Shown here: piece by piece, positions 40,729-49,663 of the stretch
Layout: each line of letters begins with the position of its first letter
How positions within the stretch are numbered: the stretch's first letter is position 1
Assembly (NCBI RefSeq): GCF_000196235.1
Contig: NC_008541.1
Coordinates: 1,674,001-1,738,000, forward strand
Direction: 5' to 3'
DNA length: 64,000 nucleotides
From: Arthrobacter sp. FB24
GTDB taxonomy: Bacteria; Actinomycetota; Actinomycetes; Actinomycetales; Micrococcaceae
Made by a program: the position numbers and the translations under genes
The notes under the pieces: generated by a model
Seen by the model: the letters and a program-made list of their open reading frames with translations, nothing else
Database searches by the model: none
Told to the model about the DNA's origin: nothing

Positions 40729-40774
40729 AACCGCTCCGCTTCCGGGAAGTATCCCGGAGCGGGGCGGTTTTTTC
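40729..40774 (+). terminator. tRNA-Pro terminator
   Basis: An 18-19-bp stem (40729-40747 with 40752-40769, one bulge) followed by a T-run. It lies between tRNA-Pro and the convergent glycosylase gene. Confidence 0.92.
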
Positions 40775-40817
40775 TTTATGCTTTTCCCTCCGCCGAGAGC
40801 GCATTCCTGCCAGCGCC

Positions 40818-41708
40818 CTACTTCAGGAAACGCGACGTCCGCCGGTCCGCGAGGATCTTGCCGCCTGTCTGGCAGCGCGGGCAATACTGGAGCGCCCTGT
40901 CCGCAAATGACACCTCCCGGACCGTGTCCCCGCAGACCGGGCACGCCTGGCCGGTCCGGCCATGGACCCGCATGGTGCTCCGCTTCGCGTCCTTCAATTC
41001 GTTCGGAGCCTTTCCCACAGCCTCCGCCACGGCGGCCCCCAGAATGTTGTGCACCGAGTCGTACAGGACGCGGACGGACTCCGGGTCGAGTGACTTCGCG
41101 GTGGCGAAGGGGGATATCCGGGCAGCGTGGAGGATTTCGTCGCTGTAGGCGTTGCCGATGCCGGCGATCACCCCCTGGTTTCGTAACAGTCCCTTAATCT
41201 GCTGGCTGCTCGAGGAAAGAATTTCAGCGAAGGCGTCAAGGGTGAACGAGGCGCTCAACGGATCCGGGCCGAGGCTTGCGATGCCGGGGATATCCTCCGG
41301 GTCGCGGACTACGTAGAGGGCCAGGCTTTTCTTTGTTCCCGCCTCGGTGAGGTCGATCCCCAGATGGGCTTCGCCGCCGTCGGCATCAGGGCGGATCCTG
41401 GAGAACTCGAACCTTGCGGCTATATACCCTTTGCCCCGTGGCAAAAGGGCGTTCGACGGCGATTCGGTGTACCGCAGCCAGCCGGCCTTGGCGAGGTGGA
41501 ACGCGAGATAGATGCCGTCGGCATCAATGATGATGAACTTGCCCCGGCGCTGGACGCCGGAAATGGTGCGGCCTTCCAGCGCCGTATATGGCGGGTCCGC
41601 CGTTTTGAGGACCGCGAACGAAACGATCTGGATTTTCGTCAGCACAGCTCCGCGAAGCCGGTCGCCCAGGAAGGCGCCCAGCCCGGCCACTTCGGGAAGT
41701 TCTGGCAT
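40818..41708 (-). CDS. Fpg/Nei-family DNA glycosylase-lyase
   Basis: 296 aa. It excises oxidised bases and cleaves the strand. N-terminal Pro-Glu catalytic pair (MPELPEV), Lys in RRGKFIII, helix-two-turn-helix LLRNQGVIAGIGNAYSDEIL, and a C-terminal zinc finger with CPVC and CPRC. The ATG at 41708 is required to expose Pro at position 2, so the longer upstream frame is rejected. It belongs to the actinobacterial Fpg/Nei-like subgroup; whether it prefers purine or pyrimidine lesions is not clear. Confidence 0.92.
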   Translation of the reverse strand: MPELPEVAGLGAFLGDRLRGAVLTKIQIVSFAVLKTADPPYTALEGRTISGVQRRGKFIIIDADGIYLAFHLAKAGWLRYTESPSNALLPRGKGYIAARFEFSRIRPDADGGEAHLGIDLTEAGTKKSLALYVVRDPEDIPGIASLGPDPLSASFTLDAFAEILSSSSQQIKGLLRNQGVIAGIGNAYSDEILHAARISPFATAKSLDPESVRVLYDSVHNILGAAVAEAVGKAPNELKDAKRSTMRVHGRTGQACPVCGDTVREVSFADRALQYCPRCQTGGKILADRRTSRFLK

Positions 41709-41856
41709 GCCACTACTGTGCCACACGGGTCCGCCAAGGCGCTCCCTGCGGGGAAGGGTGATGTGCATATACTTTCAGCGGCGGCTTGTTCTGCAGACCT
41801 CCGTTGACATTGCTGATTGACCAACATTCCTGGTTGACCCGATGAAAGGCCCCCTG

Positions 41857-42243
41857 ATGAGCAACATTCCCGAAGACCTGTCCTACACTGCCGAGCACGA
41901 GTGGGTTTCCGCCCCCAACACTGACGGCGTGGTGCGGGTGGGCATCACCGATTTTGCCCAGGACGCCCTGGGCGACGTCGTGTACGCGCAGATGCCCGAA
42001 GTCGGCACCAAAGTGACGGCAAACGAGGTCGTGGGCGAGGTTGAGTCCACCAAGAGCGTCAGCGACATCTACGCTCCCGTGAGCGGGGAAGTCGTCGCCA
42101 GGAACGAAGCCCTGGACACCGACTCGGCGCTTATTAACAGCGATCCCTACGGCGAGGGCTGGCTGATCGAGGTCAAGCTCGCTGAGGCTGACGCGGTGGA
42201 GTCCCTGCTCAGTGCATCGGAGTACGAACAACAGGTAGGCTAA
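41857..42243 (+). CDS. gcvH: glycine cleavage system H protein
   Basis: 128 aa. Lipoyl carrier of the glycine cleavage system. The lipoylated Lys is in [20 protein letters not shown] (about residue 67). GAAAGG upstream supports the ATG at 41857 over the in-frame ATG at 41842. No gcvT or gcvP is adjacent. The order gcvH-garA-ftsR-BFN matches mycobacterial Rv1826-Rv1829. Confidence 0.95.
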   Translation: MSNIPEDLSYTAEHEWVSAPNTDGVVRVGITDFAQDALGDVVYAQMPEVGTKVTANEVVGEVESTKSVSDIYAPVSGEVVARNEALDTDSALINSDPYGEGWLIEVKLAEADAVESLLSASEYEQQVG

Positions 42244-42260
42244 AGATAACCGGCATGGAG

Positions 42261-42290
42261 GTCCGGCTGTTGAGGGATTAACAGCCGGAC
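42261..42290 (+). terminator. hairpin after gcvH
   Basis: A perfect 11-bp inverted repeat (GTCCGGCTGTT / AACAGCCGGAC) with an 8-nt loop, no T-run. Possible terminator between gcvH and the FHA gene. Confidence 0.55.
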
Positions 42291-42378
42291 AACACGCCGT
42301 AGGACCGGATCTGCCAGGCTTTTCCGGAGGGCACGCGTTGTTTGCAGGGGGACATCTGCAACGGAAGAGGAGGAATCC

Positions 42379-42855
42379 ATGGTTGGTCACGAAAATAGCC
42401 ACAGCGGTGGTGATTACGGCACGGGCGGAGTGAAGGCTTCGGAGACCACCTCAATCCACCTCACGCCAATCCGTGACGAGCCCATCATCGCGCCCAAGCT
42501 CTCTCCGGAGGAACGGGTTGCCGTAGAGGCCCTTCCGTACGGCTCAGCGCTCCTGGTTGCCCACAGCGGTCCCAACACCGGTGCACGATTCCTGCTGGAC
42601 TCCGACGTCACCACCGCCGGACGCCACCCTGACGCGGACATCTTCCTCGACGACGTCACGGTGTCCCGCCGCCACGTGGAATTCCGTCGGACGGCACGCA
42701 GCTTCGAAGTTGTCGATACGGGCAGCCTCAACGGAACCTACGTCAACCACGACCGCGTGGACAGCGTGGAACTGAAGTCCGGTAATGAAGTCCAGATTGG
42801 CAAGTTCCGGCTCACTTTCTACCTCAGCCCTGCCCGCGCAGCAGGCAACGTCTGA
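42379..42855 (+). CDS. garA: FHA-domain metabolic regulator GarA/OdhI
   Basis: 158 aa. The N-terminal tail contains the ETTS phosphorylation motif (about residues 22-25), conserved in GarA/OdhI. The C-terminal FHA domain runs about 70-150, with TAGRHPDADIFLDDVTVSRRHVEF and GSLNGTYVNHDRV binding the phosphothreonine. Unphosphorylated GarA/OdhI inhibits 2-oxoglutarate dehydrogenase; phosphorylation by Ser/Thr kinases relieves this (established in mycobacteria and corynebacteria). Strong GAGGAGGA ribosome-binding site. Confidence 0.94.
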   Translation: MVGHENSHSGGDYGTGGVKASETTSIHLTPIRDEPIIAPKLSPEERVAVEALPYGSALLVAHSGPNTGARFLLDSDVTTAGRHPDADIFLDDVTVSRRHVEFRRTARSFEVVDTGSLNGTYVNHDRVDSVELKSGNEVQIGKFRLTFYLSPARAAGNV

Positions 42856-42872
42856 TCCCGGGGTAGTTGCCT

Positions 42873-43595
42873 GTGGCACTGGCACAACCGGAACGGCGCG
42901 GACCCCAAGTCCTGAACATAGGGGAAGTACTCGCGCAGCTGAGCGACGACTTTCCTGGAATGACTGCGTCCAAGATCAGGTTCCTTGAAGAAAAAGGCCT
43001 GATCAATCCGCAACGCACCCCGGCCGGCTACCGGCAGTATGCGGACACCGACGTGGAGCGGCTCCGGTTCGTGCTGGCCCTGCAGCGGGACCAGTATCTT
43101 CCGCTGAAGGTCATTAAGGACTACCTCGACGCCATTGACCGCGGCGAACGCCCGGAGAACCTGCCGCCGGGCGTCACTGTGTCGCCGCGGATCGTGTCGG
43201 ACGAGCTCGCCACTGAGCTGCAGAACAAGGTGCGCCGGCTCAGCGAGGACCAGCTGCGGGCCGAATCCGGCGCCAGCGTGCCGCTGTTGAGGTCCCTCCT
43301 CGAGTTCGGCCTGATCGGACACGTCAACGGGAAGTTCGATGAACATGCCCTGCAGGTGGCCCGCGCGTGCGTGCAGCTGGAAAGCCACGGCCTGGAGCCG
43401 CGCCACCTTCGGCCGTTCCAGGCCGCCGCGGAACGGGAGTTCGGACTGGTGGAGCGGGCCGTAGCGCCGCTGACTTCCCGCAAGGATGCGGCGTCGCACG
43501 CCCGGGCCGCCGAGGCTGCCCGCGAAATCAGTGATCTCTGCCTGACACTGCACCGTGCCCTGGTGCAGGACCGTATATCGCGAATGGATATCTGA
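42873..43595 (+). CDS. ftsR: MerR-family regulator, FtsR type
   Basis: 240 aa. The N-terminal MerR helix-turn-helix and wing (VLNIGEVLAQLSDDFPGMTASKIRFLEEKGLINPQRTPAGYRQYADTDVERLRFVLALQRD) is followed by a longer C-terminal domain than in metal sensors. This arrangement and the position after garA match Rv1828 and corynebacterial FtsR, an activator of ftsZ. GTG 42873 or TTG 42867 could be the start. It ends in TGATG, coupling it to the next gene. Confidence 0.9.
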   Translation: MALAQPERRGPQVLNIGEVLAQLSDDFPGMTASKIRFLEEKGLINPQRTPAGYRQYADTDVERLRFVLALQRDQYLPLKVIKDYLDAIDRGERPENLPPGVTVSPRIVSDELATELQNKVRRLSEDQLRAESGASVPLLRSLLEFGLIGHVNGKFDEHALQVARACVQLESHGLEPRHLRPFQAAAEREFGLVERAVAPLTSRKDAASHARAAEAAREISDLCLTLHRALVQDRISRMDI

Positions 43596-44098
43596 TGATT
43601 GAAGTCGAGATCGTGGGTGTGCGGATCGAACTGCCGTCGAACCAGCCACTGGTGCTGTTGCGGGAGATTCACGGAGAACGGCATGTGCCCATCTGGATCG
43701 GCACCCCTGAAGCCAGCGCCATTGCGCTGGCCCAGCAGGGGGTGGTGCCGCCGCGGCCAATGACGCACGACCTCCTCATCGATGTCGTGGAGTCGTTGGG
43801 CCACTCCATTGTCAGCGTGAACATCGTCGCCGTCGAAGACAATATCTTCTACGGGCAGCTGCAGTTTGAAGACGGCACTACGGTCAGTTCCAGGGCTTCG
43901 GACGCCCTTGCGCTGGCGTTGCGGGCCAAATGCCGTATTTGGTGCGCCGACTCGGTGATGGATGAGGCCGGCGTCAGGATCACCGAGCATGATGAAGGCG
44001 AAGACACCGAGCCGGGCCCCACGGTGGACGAGGAGCGTGAACTGCGGCGCTTCCGGGAGTTCCTGGACGACGTGGAGCCGGAAGATTTCGACGGCTGA
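43595..44098 (+). CDS. bifunctional nuclease (BFN/DUF151) family protein
   Basis: 167 aa. The DUF151 core runs from MIEVEIVGVRIELPSNQPLVLLREIHGERHVPIWIG to ASDALALALRAKCRIWCADSVMDEAGV, with an acidic C-terminal tail. Family members include plant bifunctional nucleases; bacterial function is poorly known. Its ATG shares bases with the ftsR stop. It is the Rv1829 equivalent. Confidence 0.9.
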   Translation: MIEVEIVGVRIELPSNQPLVLLREIHGERHVPIWIGTPEASAIALAQQGVVPPRPMTHDLLIDVVESLGHSIVSVNIVAVEDNIFYGQLQFEDGTTVSSRASDALALALRAKCRIWCADSVMDEAGVRITEHDEGEDTEPGPTVDEERELRRFREFLDDVEPEDFDG

Positions 44099-44105
44099 GA
44101 TCACG

Positions 44106-44129
44106 TTAAGGTTAAAGTTGAGGCTGAAA
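44106..44129 (+). repeat. degenerate hexamer repeat upstream of second MerR gene
   Basis: Four adjacent hexamers, TTAAGG TTAAAG TTGAGG CTGAAA, fit YTRARR. They lie 7 bp after the BFN stop and about 210 bp before the MerR gene. This could be a tandem binding site. Function unproven. Confidence 0.5.
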
Positions 44130-44339
44130 GTTTCGACACGCCCCTGAAATGGGGCCAACGTCTTTGACCTTGGGGCGTGGCAGGCCTAACGTCGAAGATA
44201 TCAAGTTCCCATTGCATACAACAGCCGCGCAAGTCACACTGGAATGTGCAGCCCCGGCTGAATTACACAGGTGAATTTCAGATCTGTGATCGCTGTTGCT
44301 GTGACTTCCTTAGGGGAGCAAAAGACGAGGAGGGTCCAC

Positions 44340-44936
44340 GTGAGTCCGAAAGGCGAAGCTGGCGAGCTAAAGCAGGCTTCAACGGCAGGCGTTGCCCTGC
44401 CTGCGAGCGGTGCTCAGGGCCTCCTCTTCACGGAAGACCTCCCGGTATTGGACGAAGACGCGGGCTACCGCGGACCGACCGCCTGCAAAGCTGCGGGCAT
44501 CACCTACCGCCAGCTCGACTACTGGGCACGCACAGGCCTCGTTGAGCCTGCCGTGCGTGGTGCAGCCGGGTCTGGCTCCCAACGGCTGTACGGCTTCCGG
44601 GACATCCTTGTGCTGAAGGTAGTCAAACGGCTGCTGGACACGGGAGTGTCACTGCAGCAGATCCGTTCCGCCGTGGAGCACTTGCGTGAACGCGGCGTTG
44701 AGGACCTGGCGCAGATTACCCTCATGAGCGATGGCGCCAGCGTCTACGAGTGCACGTCTGCGGATGAGGTCATCGACCTGGTCCAGGGCGGCCAGGGCGT
44801 TTTCGGGATCGCGGTCGGACGGGTGTGGCGCGAAGTGGAAGGCAGCCTCGCAGCGCTTCCCAGCGAGCACGCCGTCGAGCAGTCCTTTCCGGACGACGAA
44901 CTTAGCAAGCGCAGGGCCGCCCGCAAAACCGGCTAA
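44340..44936 (+). CDS. second MerR-family regulator (Rv1830-like)
   Basis: 198 aa. The MerR DNA-binding domain starts near residue 45 (YRGPTACKAAGITYRQLDYWARTGLVEPAVRGAAGSGSQRLYGFRDILVLKVVKRLLDTG). The C-terminal half (VYECTSADEVIDLVQGGQGVFGIAVGRVWREVEGSL) has no metal-binding cysteines. The GTG at 44340 is preferred because GAGGAGGG precedes it; the frame can extend to 44271. Position and sequence match Rv1830, an essential mycobacterial MerR protein (from memory). Effector unknown. Confidence 0.88.
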   Translation: MSPKGEAGELKQASTAGVALPASGAQGLLFTEDLPVLDEDAGYRGPTACKAAGITYRQLDYWARTGLVEPAVRGAAGSGSQRLYGFRDILVLKVVKRLLDTGVSLQQIRSAVEHLRERGVEDLAQITLMSDGASVYECTSADEVIDLVQGGQGVFGIAVGRVWREVEGSLAALPSEHAVEQSFPDDELSKRRAARKTG

Positions 44937-44987
44937 AGCTGCTGCCGCACCGGCTGACGCACTTCCATAGCCGGCACCCGCACGCAA

Positions 44988-45023
44988 AGAAAGGCCGCTT
45001 TCCATCCGGAAGGCGGCCTTTCT
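44988..45023. terminator. bidirectional terminator
   Basis: A 16-bp stem AGAAAGGCCGCTTTCC / GGAAGGCGGCCTTTCT with one G-U-type mismatch and a 4-nt loop, between the convergent MerR and MinD/ParA genes. Confidence 0.9.
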
Positions 45024-45070
45024 GTGCAGTTCGTGTCCCGGCATCGCGGGCCGTGTTCCGTGGGTGTCCG

Positions 45071-45907
45071 CTACCGAAGGCTGCGTTCGCGGAGCGCCCC
45101 GGCGGAACCCGCGTCGTTGGAAGCCATGAGGTTGTCAAGAAGCGTGTTGAAGAGGCTGGCCGCATTTTTCGCGGAATCGCCCGGCCAGTGGTGCACGGAA
45201 TGGGCCGCACCCTGGATCTGCTGCCAGTTCGCCTGCTCCGGAATGTACGGTGTCAGCAAGAGTTCCCCGAACATCGACTGCATCTCGGCGAGGCGGAAGG
45301 CGTGCTCCGACGATCCGGACCGTACGCGGTTCGCGATAATACCGGCGGGGGAGAGGTTCGGGGCGAACTCCTGGCGGAACAGCTGGATGGCGCGCATGGT
45401 GCGTTCTGTACCTGCCACGGAAAACAGTCCGGGCTCGGCAACGAGGGCCACCTTGTCGCTGGCGGACCATGCCATCCGGGTCAGTCCGTTCAGCGAGGGC
45501 GGGCAGTCAACCAGGATCAGCTGGTACTTGTCCGTACCGGCCAGGACAGCCGAGAGCCTGCGCAGGTCCCTGCGGCCCAGGTCCGGCCGGTCATAAATGC
45601 CGGTGTATGCGGAGCCAACAGCGACGTCCAGGACGGCGGGCCGGGCTCCGTTGTAGTTTTCCCGGGCCACCCAGCCGCTGGTGACCACGTTTTGCGAAAG
45701 CCGCGCGCGGCGGGGGCTCTTGAGCATCCGGCCGATGTCCAGCTGCTCGTCCGGCTGGACACCCAGGGCCGTGCTGGCATCCGCGTGCGGATCAAGGTCC
45801 ACCACAAGGGTGGGGATGCCGGCGGCCAGGGCCGCAGATGCCAATCCGGTGGTGACGGAAGTTTTGCCGACCCCGCCTTTGAGGCTGCTGATGCTGACTA
45901 CTTGCAC
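45071..45907 (-). CDS. MinD/ParA-like ATPase
   Basis: 278 aa. The deviant Walker A is SSLKGGVGKTSVTTGLA, A' is LVVDLDPHADASTALGV, and Walker B is LILVDCPPSLNGLTRMAW. It lacks the membrane-targeting C-terminal helix expected of true MinD; the C-terminus ends GSAGALRERSLR. No ParB or MinC partner is adjacent. The start is uncertain: GTG 45907 or TTG 45919, and neither has a clear ribosome-binding site. It is divergent from pyc. A spatial-organisation role is inferred. Confidence 0.87.
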   Translation of the reverse strand: MQVVSISSLKGGVGKTSVTTGLASAALAAGIPTLVVDLDPHADASTALGVQPDEQLDIGRMLKSPRRARLSQNVVTSGWVARENYNGARPAVLDVAVGSAYTGIYDRPDLGRRDLRRLSAVLAGTDKYQLILVDCPPSLNGLTRMAWSASDKVALVAEPGLFSVAGTERTMRAIQLFRQEFAPNLSPAGIIANRVRSGSSEHAFRLAEMQSMFGELLLTPYIPEQANWQQIQGAAHSVHHWPGDSAKNAASLFNTLLDNLMASNDAGSAGALRERSLR

Positions 45908-46121
45908 TTGAAAAACCAATACCTAACGCCGGTTGCCGTGTTGGGGTAGTGCCGGCTCCGGCTCCCCGGAGCGGAGGGCGCGCGTAAGCACCCCCGACCC
46001 ATCATATGTTGCCGCAGTGTTGAATCCCGTTTCATCGGGCGTGTGTGCGGCGCATCCCACGCTGCCGGCGGGGGCATCACCGGTCGGCCCTGCCTAATCC
46101 CGCTGAGATGACGGATAATCT

Positions 46122-46137
46122 TGTGATGGTCGACACA
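46122..46137 (+). promoter_or_regulatory. CRP/GlxR-type site upstream of pyc
   Basis: TGTGA-TGGTCG-ACACA matches 9 of 10 consensus positions. It overlaps the predicted start region of a TAATCT -10 box (46116-46121), 77 bp before pyc. Confidence 0.4.
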
Positions 46138-46213
46138 ATGATTTGTGTTTCCACGCGCCCGTCTTACACACTGTGACCACTTATCGATACACCCGCAATG
46201 ATGCAGGAGAAGT

Positions 46214-49200
46214 ATGTTTTCCAAAATTCTGGTGGCTAACCGCGGCGAAATCGCGATCCGTGCCTTCCGTGCCGGCTACGAGCTGGGCGCCAAGACTGTT
46301 GCCGTGTTCCCCAACGAGGACCGAAACTCCATCCACCGCCAGAAGGCTGATGAAGCGTACCTGATCGGCGAAGAGGGCCACCCGGTCCGGGCTTACCTTG
46401 ACGTGGACGAAGTGGTCCGCGTGGCCAAGGAATCCGGCGCCGATGCCATCTACCCCGGCTATGGATTCCTCTCGGAGAACCCCCGCCTGGCCCGGGCCGC
46501 CAAAGAGGCCGGCATCACCTTTGTTGGCCCGCCGGCCGAGGTCCTTGAGCTGGCCGGAAACAAGGTCGCCGCGCTCGAAGCCGCCCGCGCCGCCGGCGTC
46601 CCCGTCCTCAAGTCGAGCCAGCCCTCCAAGGACCTGGATGAACTGATCGCCGCAGCGGACGAAATCGGCTTTCCCATCTTCGCCAAGGCCGTTGCCGGCG
46701 GCGGAGGCCGCGGCATGCGCCGCGTGGACACCCGCGAGGCTCTCCCTGAAGCGCTGCAGGCCGCCATGCGCGAGGCCGATGCCGCTTTCGGTGATCCCAC
46801 CATGTTCCTGGAGCAGGCCGTTCTCCGCCCCCGCCACATCGAGGTCCAGATCCTGGCCGATGCCGAAGGCAACGTCATGCACCTCTTCGAACGCGACTGC
46901 TCCATCCAGCGCCGCCATCAGAAGGTGATCGAGATCGCGCCGGCGCCGAACCTGGATGAAGGCATCCGTCAGGCGCTGTACCGGGATGCGGTGAAGTTCG
47001 CCAAGGCCCTCAACTACGTCAATGCCGGCACCGTGGAGTTCCTGGTGGACACCGTCGGCGAACGCGCCGGCCAGCACGTGTTCATCGAGATGAACCCGCG
47101 CATCCAGGTGGAGCACACTGTCACCGAGGAAGTCACCGATGTGGACCTCGTCCAGGCACAGCTCCGCATCGCATCGGGCGAGACGCTCGCTGACCTCGGC
47201 CTGTCGCAGGACACCGTCCAGCTCAAGGGCGCCGCACTGCAGTGCCGCATCACCACCGAGGATCCGGCCAACGGCTTCCGGCCCGACGTCGGAAAGATCA
47301 CCGGTTACCGTTCCGCCGGCGGCGCCGGTGTAAGGCTCGACGGCGGCACCGTCTACTCGGGTGCCGAAATCAGTCCGCACTTCGACTCCATGCTGGTCAA
47401 ACTGACCTGCCGCGGCCGGGACTACCCTGCAGCAGTGGCCAGGGCGCGCCGGGCCCTCGCGGAGTTCCGCATCCGCGGCGTCTCCACGAACATTTCCTTC
47501 CTGCAGGCCGTCCTGGATGACAAGGACTTCATCGCCGGCGACGTGGCCACCAACTTCATCGACCAGCGCCCCGAGCTGCTCAAGGCCCGCGTTTCCGCGG
47601 ACCGCGGCACCAAGCTGCTGACCTGGCTGGCAGAGGTCACGGTCAACAAGCCCAACGGCGACCTCACCGTCCATTCCGACCCGGCGGCCAAGCTGCCCGC
47701 AGTCGGGGACACCCCCGCCCCCAAGGGTTCGCGCCAGCGACTGCTTGAGCTGGGTCCCGAGGGATTTGCCAAGGCCCTGCGCGAGCAGCAGGCCGTTGCC
47801 GTCACCGACACCACCTTCCGTGACGCCCACCAGTCACTGCTGGCCACCCGGGTCCGTACCCGCGACCTCGTGGCGGCCGGCCCCGCCGTGTCCGCGCTGC
47901 TTCCTGAACTGCTGTCCGTGGAGGCCTGGGGCGGGGCCACGTACGACGTCGCCCTGCGGTTCCTCGGCGAAGATCCCTGGGACAGGCTTGCGGCGCTGCG
48001 CAAGGCATTGCCCAACATCTGCCTGCAGATGCTCCTCCGGGGCCGCAACACCGTGGGCTACACGCCCTACCCCGAGGAAGTCACCGAGGCATTCGTCAAC
48101 GAGGCCGCCGCAACAGGCATCGACATCTTCCGCATTTTCGACGCCCTCAACGACGTCAACCAGATGGCTCCGGCCATCCGCGCCGTGCGGGCCACCGGCA
48201 CCGCCGTCGCAGAAGTTGCCCTCTGCTACACCGGCGACATGCTCGATCCGGACGAAAAACTCTACACGCTGGACTACTACCTGGAGCTGGCCCAGAAGAT
48301 CGTCGACGCCGGCGCCCACATCCTCGCCATCAAGGACATGGCAGGGCTTTTGCGTCCCGCGGCCGGCGCCAAGCTTGTGGCGGCCTTGCGGGAACGGTTC
48401 GACCTCCCGGTCCACCTGCACACCCACGACACCGCAGGCGGCCAGCTGGCCACGCTCCTGGCGGCAGTGGACGCGGGTGTGGACGCAGTGGACGTCGCGT
48501 CTGCTTCACTGGCCGGCACCACCAGCCAGCCTTCGGCCTCCGCCCTGGTTGCGGCACTGGCCCACACCCCGCGTGACACCGGCCTGGGCCTGGCCAAGGT
48601 CAGCTCGCTGGAACCTTACTGGGAAGCTGTACGCCGCGTCTACGCTCCCTTCGAGTCGGGACTGCCGGGTCCCACCGGCCGCGTCTACCAGCACGAGATC
48701 CCCGGCGGCCAGCTCTCCAATCTGCGGCAGCAGGCCATGGCCCTCGGCCTCGGCGAACGCTTCGAAGCCATCGAGGACATGTACACGGCAGCCGACCGCA
48801 TCCTGGGCCGCCTCGTGAAGGTCACCCCGTCCTCGAAGGTTGTGGGAGACCTTGCCCTGCACCTCGTTGGCCTCAATGCCGATCCTGCGGACTTCAACGA
48901 AAACCCGCAGAACTACGACATCCCGGATTCCGTCATTGGCTTCCTCTCCGGCGAACTCGGTGATCCTCCCGGAGGCTGGCCCGAGCCGTTCCGCACCAAA
49001 GCCCTCCAGGGCCGCAGCATCAAGGTGCGCGACGCCGAGCTTAGCCCCGAGGACAGCGCCGCACTGAAGGGCGATTCCAGAACCCGCCAGCAGACGCTCA
49101 ACCGGCTGCTCTTCGAAGGTCCCACCAAGGACTACCAGAAGAGCGTGGAAACCTACGGCAACCTCTCGGTCCTCGACACCCGTGACTACCTGTTCGGCCT

Positions 49201-49609
49201 CCAACGCGGAGCCGAGCACGAGATCGAGCTGGAGAAGGGCGTACGCCTGATCGCCTCCCTCGAAGCCGTGTCGGAGCCGGACGAAAAGGGCATGCGCACC
49301 GTGATGTGCACGCTTAACGGACAGTCCAGGCCGGTGGTGGTCCGCGACCGTTCCGTCGTCAGCAACGTCAAGGCAGCTGAAAAAGCGGACGCCAGCCAGC
49401 CGGGCCACGTCGCCGCACCCTTCGCCGGAGCCGTGACGCTCACGGTCAAGGTGGGCGACGCCGTGAACGCCGGCGACACCGTTGCCACCATCGAGGCCAT
49501 GAAGATGGAGGCCTCAATTACGACGCCGGTGGCCGGCACGGTCGGGCGCCTCGCAGTCGGCGCCGTGGAACAGGTCCAGGGCGGAGACCTGCTGCTCGTC
49601 GTCGAGTAA
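46214..49609 (+). CDS. pyc: pyruvate carboxylase
   Basis: 1131 aa. It carboxylates pyruvate to oxaloacetate and is the anaplerotic feed of the TCA cycle. Domains in order: biotin carboxylase (1-450; KILVANRGEIAIR, ATP-grasp KAVAGGGGRGMR), carboxyltransferase TIM barrel (about 530-800; TDTTFRDAHQSLLATRVRT, HLHTHDTAGG metal site), conserved PYC domain, and the C-terminal biotinyl domain with biotin Lys in IEAMKMEASI. Full length and single-chain. CAGGAGAAG precedes the ATG. Confidence 0.97.
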   Translation: MFSKILVANRGEIAIRAFRAGYELGAKTVAVFPNEDRNSIHRQKADEAYLIGEEGHPVRAYLDVDEVVRVAKESGADAIYPGYGFLSENPRLARAAKEAGITFVGPPAEVLELAGNKVAALEAARAAGVPVLKSSQPSKDLDELIAAADEIGFPIFAKAVAGGGGRGMRRVDTREALPEALQAAMREADAAFGDPTMFLEQAVLRPRHIEVQILADAEGNVMHLFERDCSIQRRHQKVIEIAPAPNLDEGIRQALYRDAVKFAKALNYVNAGTVEFLVDTVGERAGQHVFIEMNPRIQVEHTVTEEVTDVDLVQAQLRIASGETLADLGLSQDTVQLKGAALQCRITTEDPANGFRPDVGKITGYRSAGGAGVRLDGGTVYSGAEISPHFDSMLVKLTCRGRDYPAAVARARRALAEFRIRGVSTNISFLQAVLDDKDFIAGDVATNFIDQRPELLKARVSADRGTKLLTWLAEVTVNKPNGDLTVHSDPAAKLPAVGDTPAPKGSRQRLLELGPEGFAKALREQQAVAVTDTTFRDAHQSLLATRVRTRDLVAAGPAVSALLPELLSVEAWGGATYDVALRFLGEDPWDRLAALRKALPNICLQMLLRGRNTVGYTPYPEEVTEAFVNEAAATGIDIFRIFDALNDVNQMAPAIRAVRATGTAVAEVALCYTGDMLDPDEKLYTLDYYLELAQKIVDAGAHILAIKDMAGLLRPAAGAKLVAALRERFDLPVHLHTHDTAGGQLATLLAAVDAGVDAVDVASASLAGTTSQPSASALVAALAHTPRDTGLGLAKVSSLEPYWEAVRRVYAPFESGLPGPTGRVYQHEIPGGQLSNLRQQAMALGLGERFEAIEDMYTAADRILGRLVKVTPSSKVVGDLALHLVGLNADPADFNENPQNYDIPDSVIGFLSGELGDPPGGWPEPFRTKALQGRSIKVRDAELSPEDSAALKGDSRTRQQTLNRLLFEGPTKDYQKSVETYGNLSVLDTRDYLFGLQRGAEHEIELEKGVRLIASLEAVSEPDEKGMRTVMCTLNGQSRPVVVRDRSVVSNVKAAEKADASQPGHVAAPFAGAVTLTVKVGDAVNAGDTVATIEAMKMEASITTPVAGTVGRLAVGAVEQVQGGDLLLVVE

Positions 49610-49620
49610 CCACACACACG

Positions 49621-49653
49621 AAAAGGGGCCTCCCGCCGGGAGGCCCCTTTTTG
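49621..49653. terminator. bidirectional terminator after pyc
   Basis: Perfect 14-bp stem AAAAGGGGCCTCCC / GGGAGGCCCCTTTT with a 3-nt loop. T-runs occur in both directions, between convergent pyc and fadD15. Confidence 0.95.
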
Positions 49654-49663
49654 GTGTCTTGCG

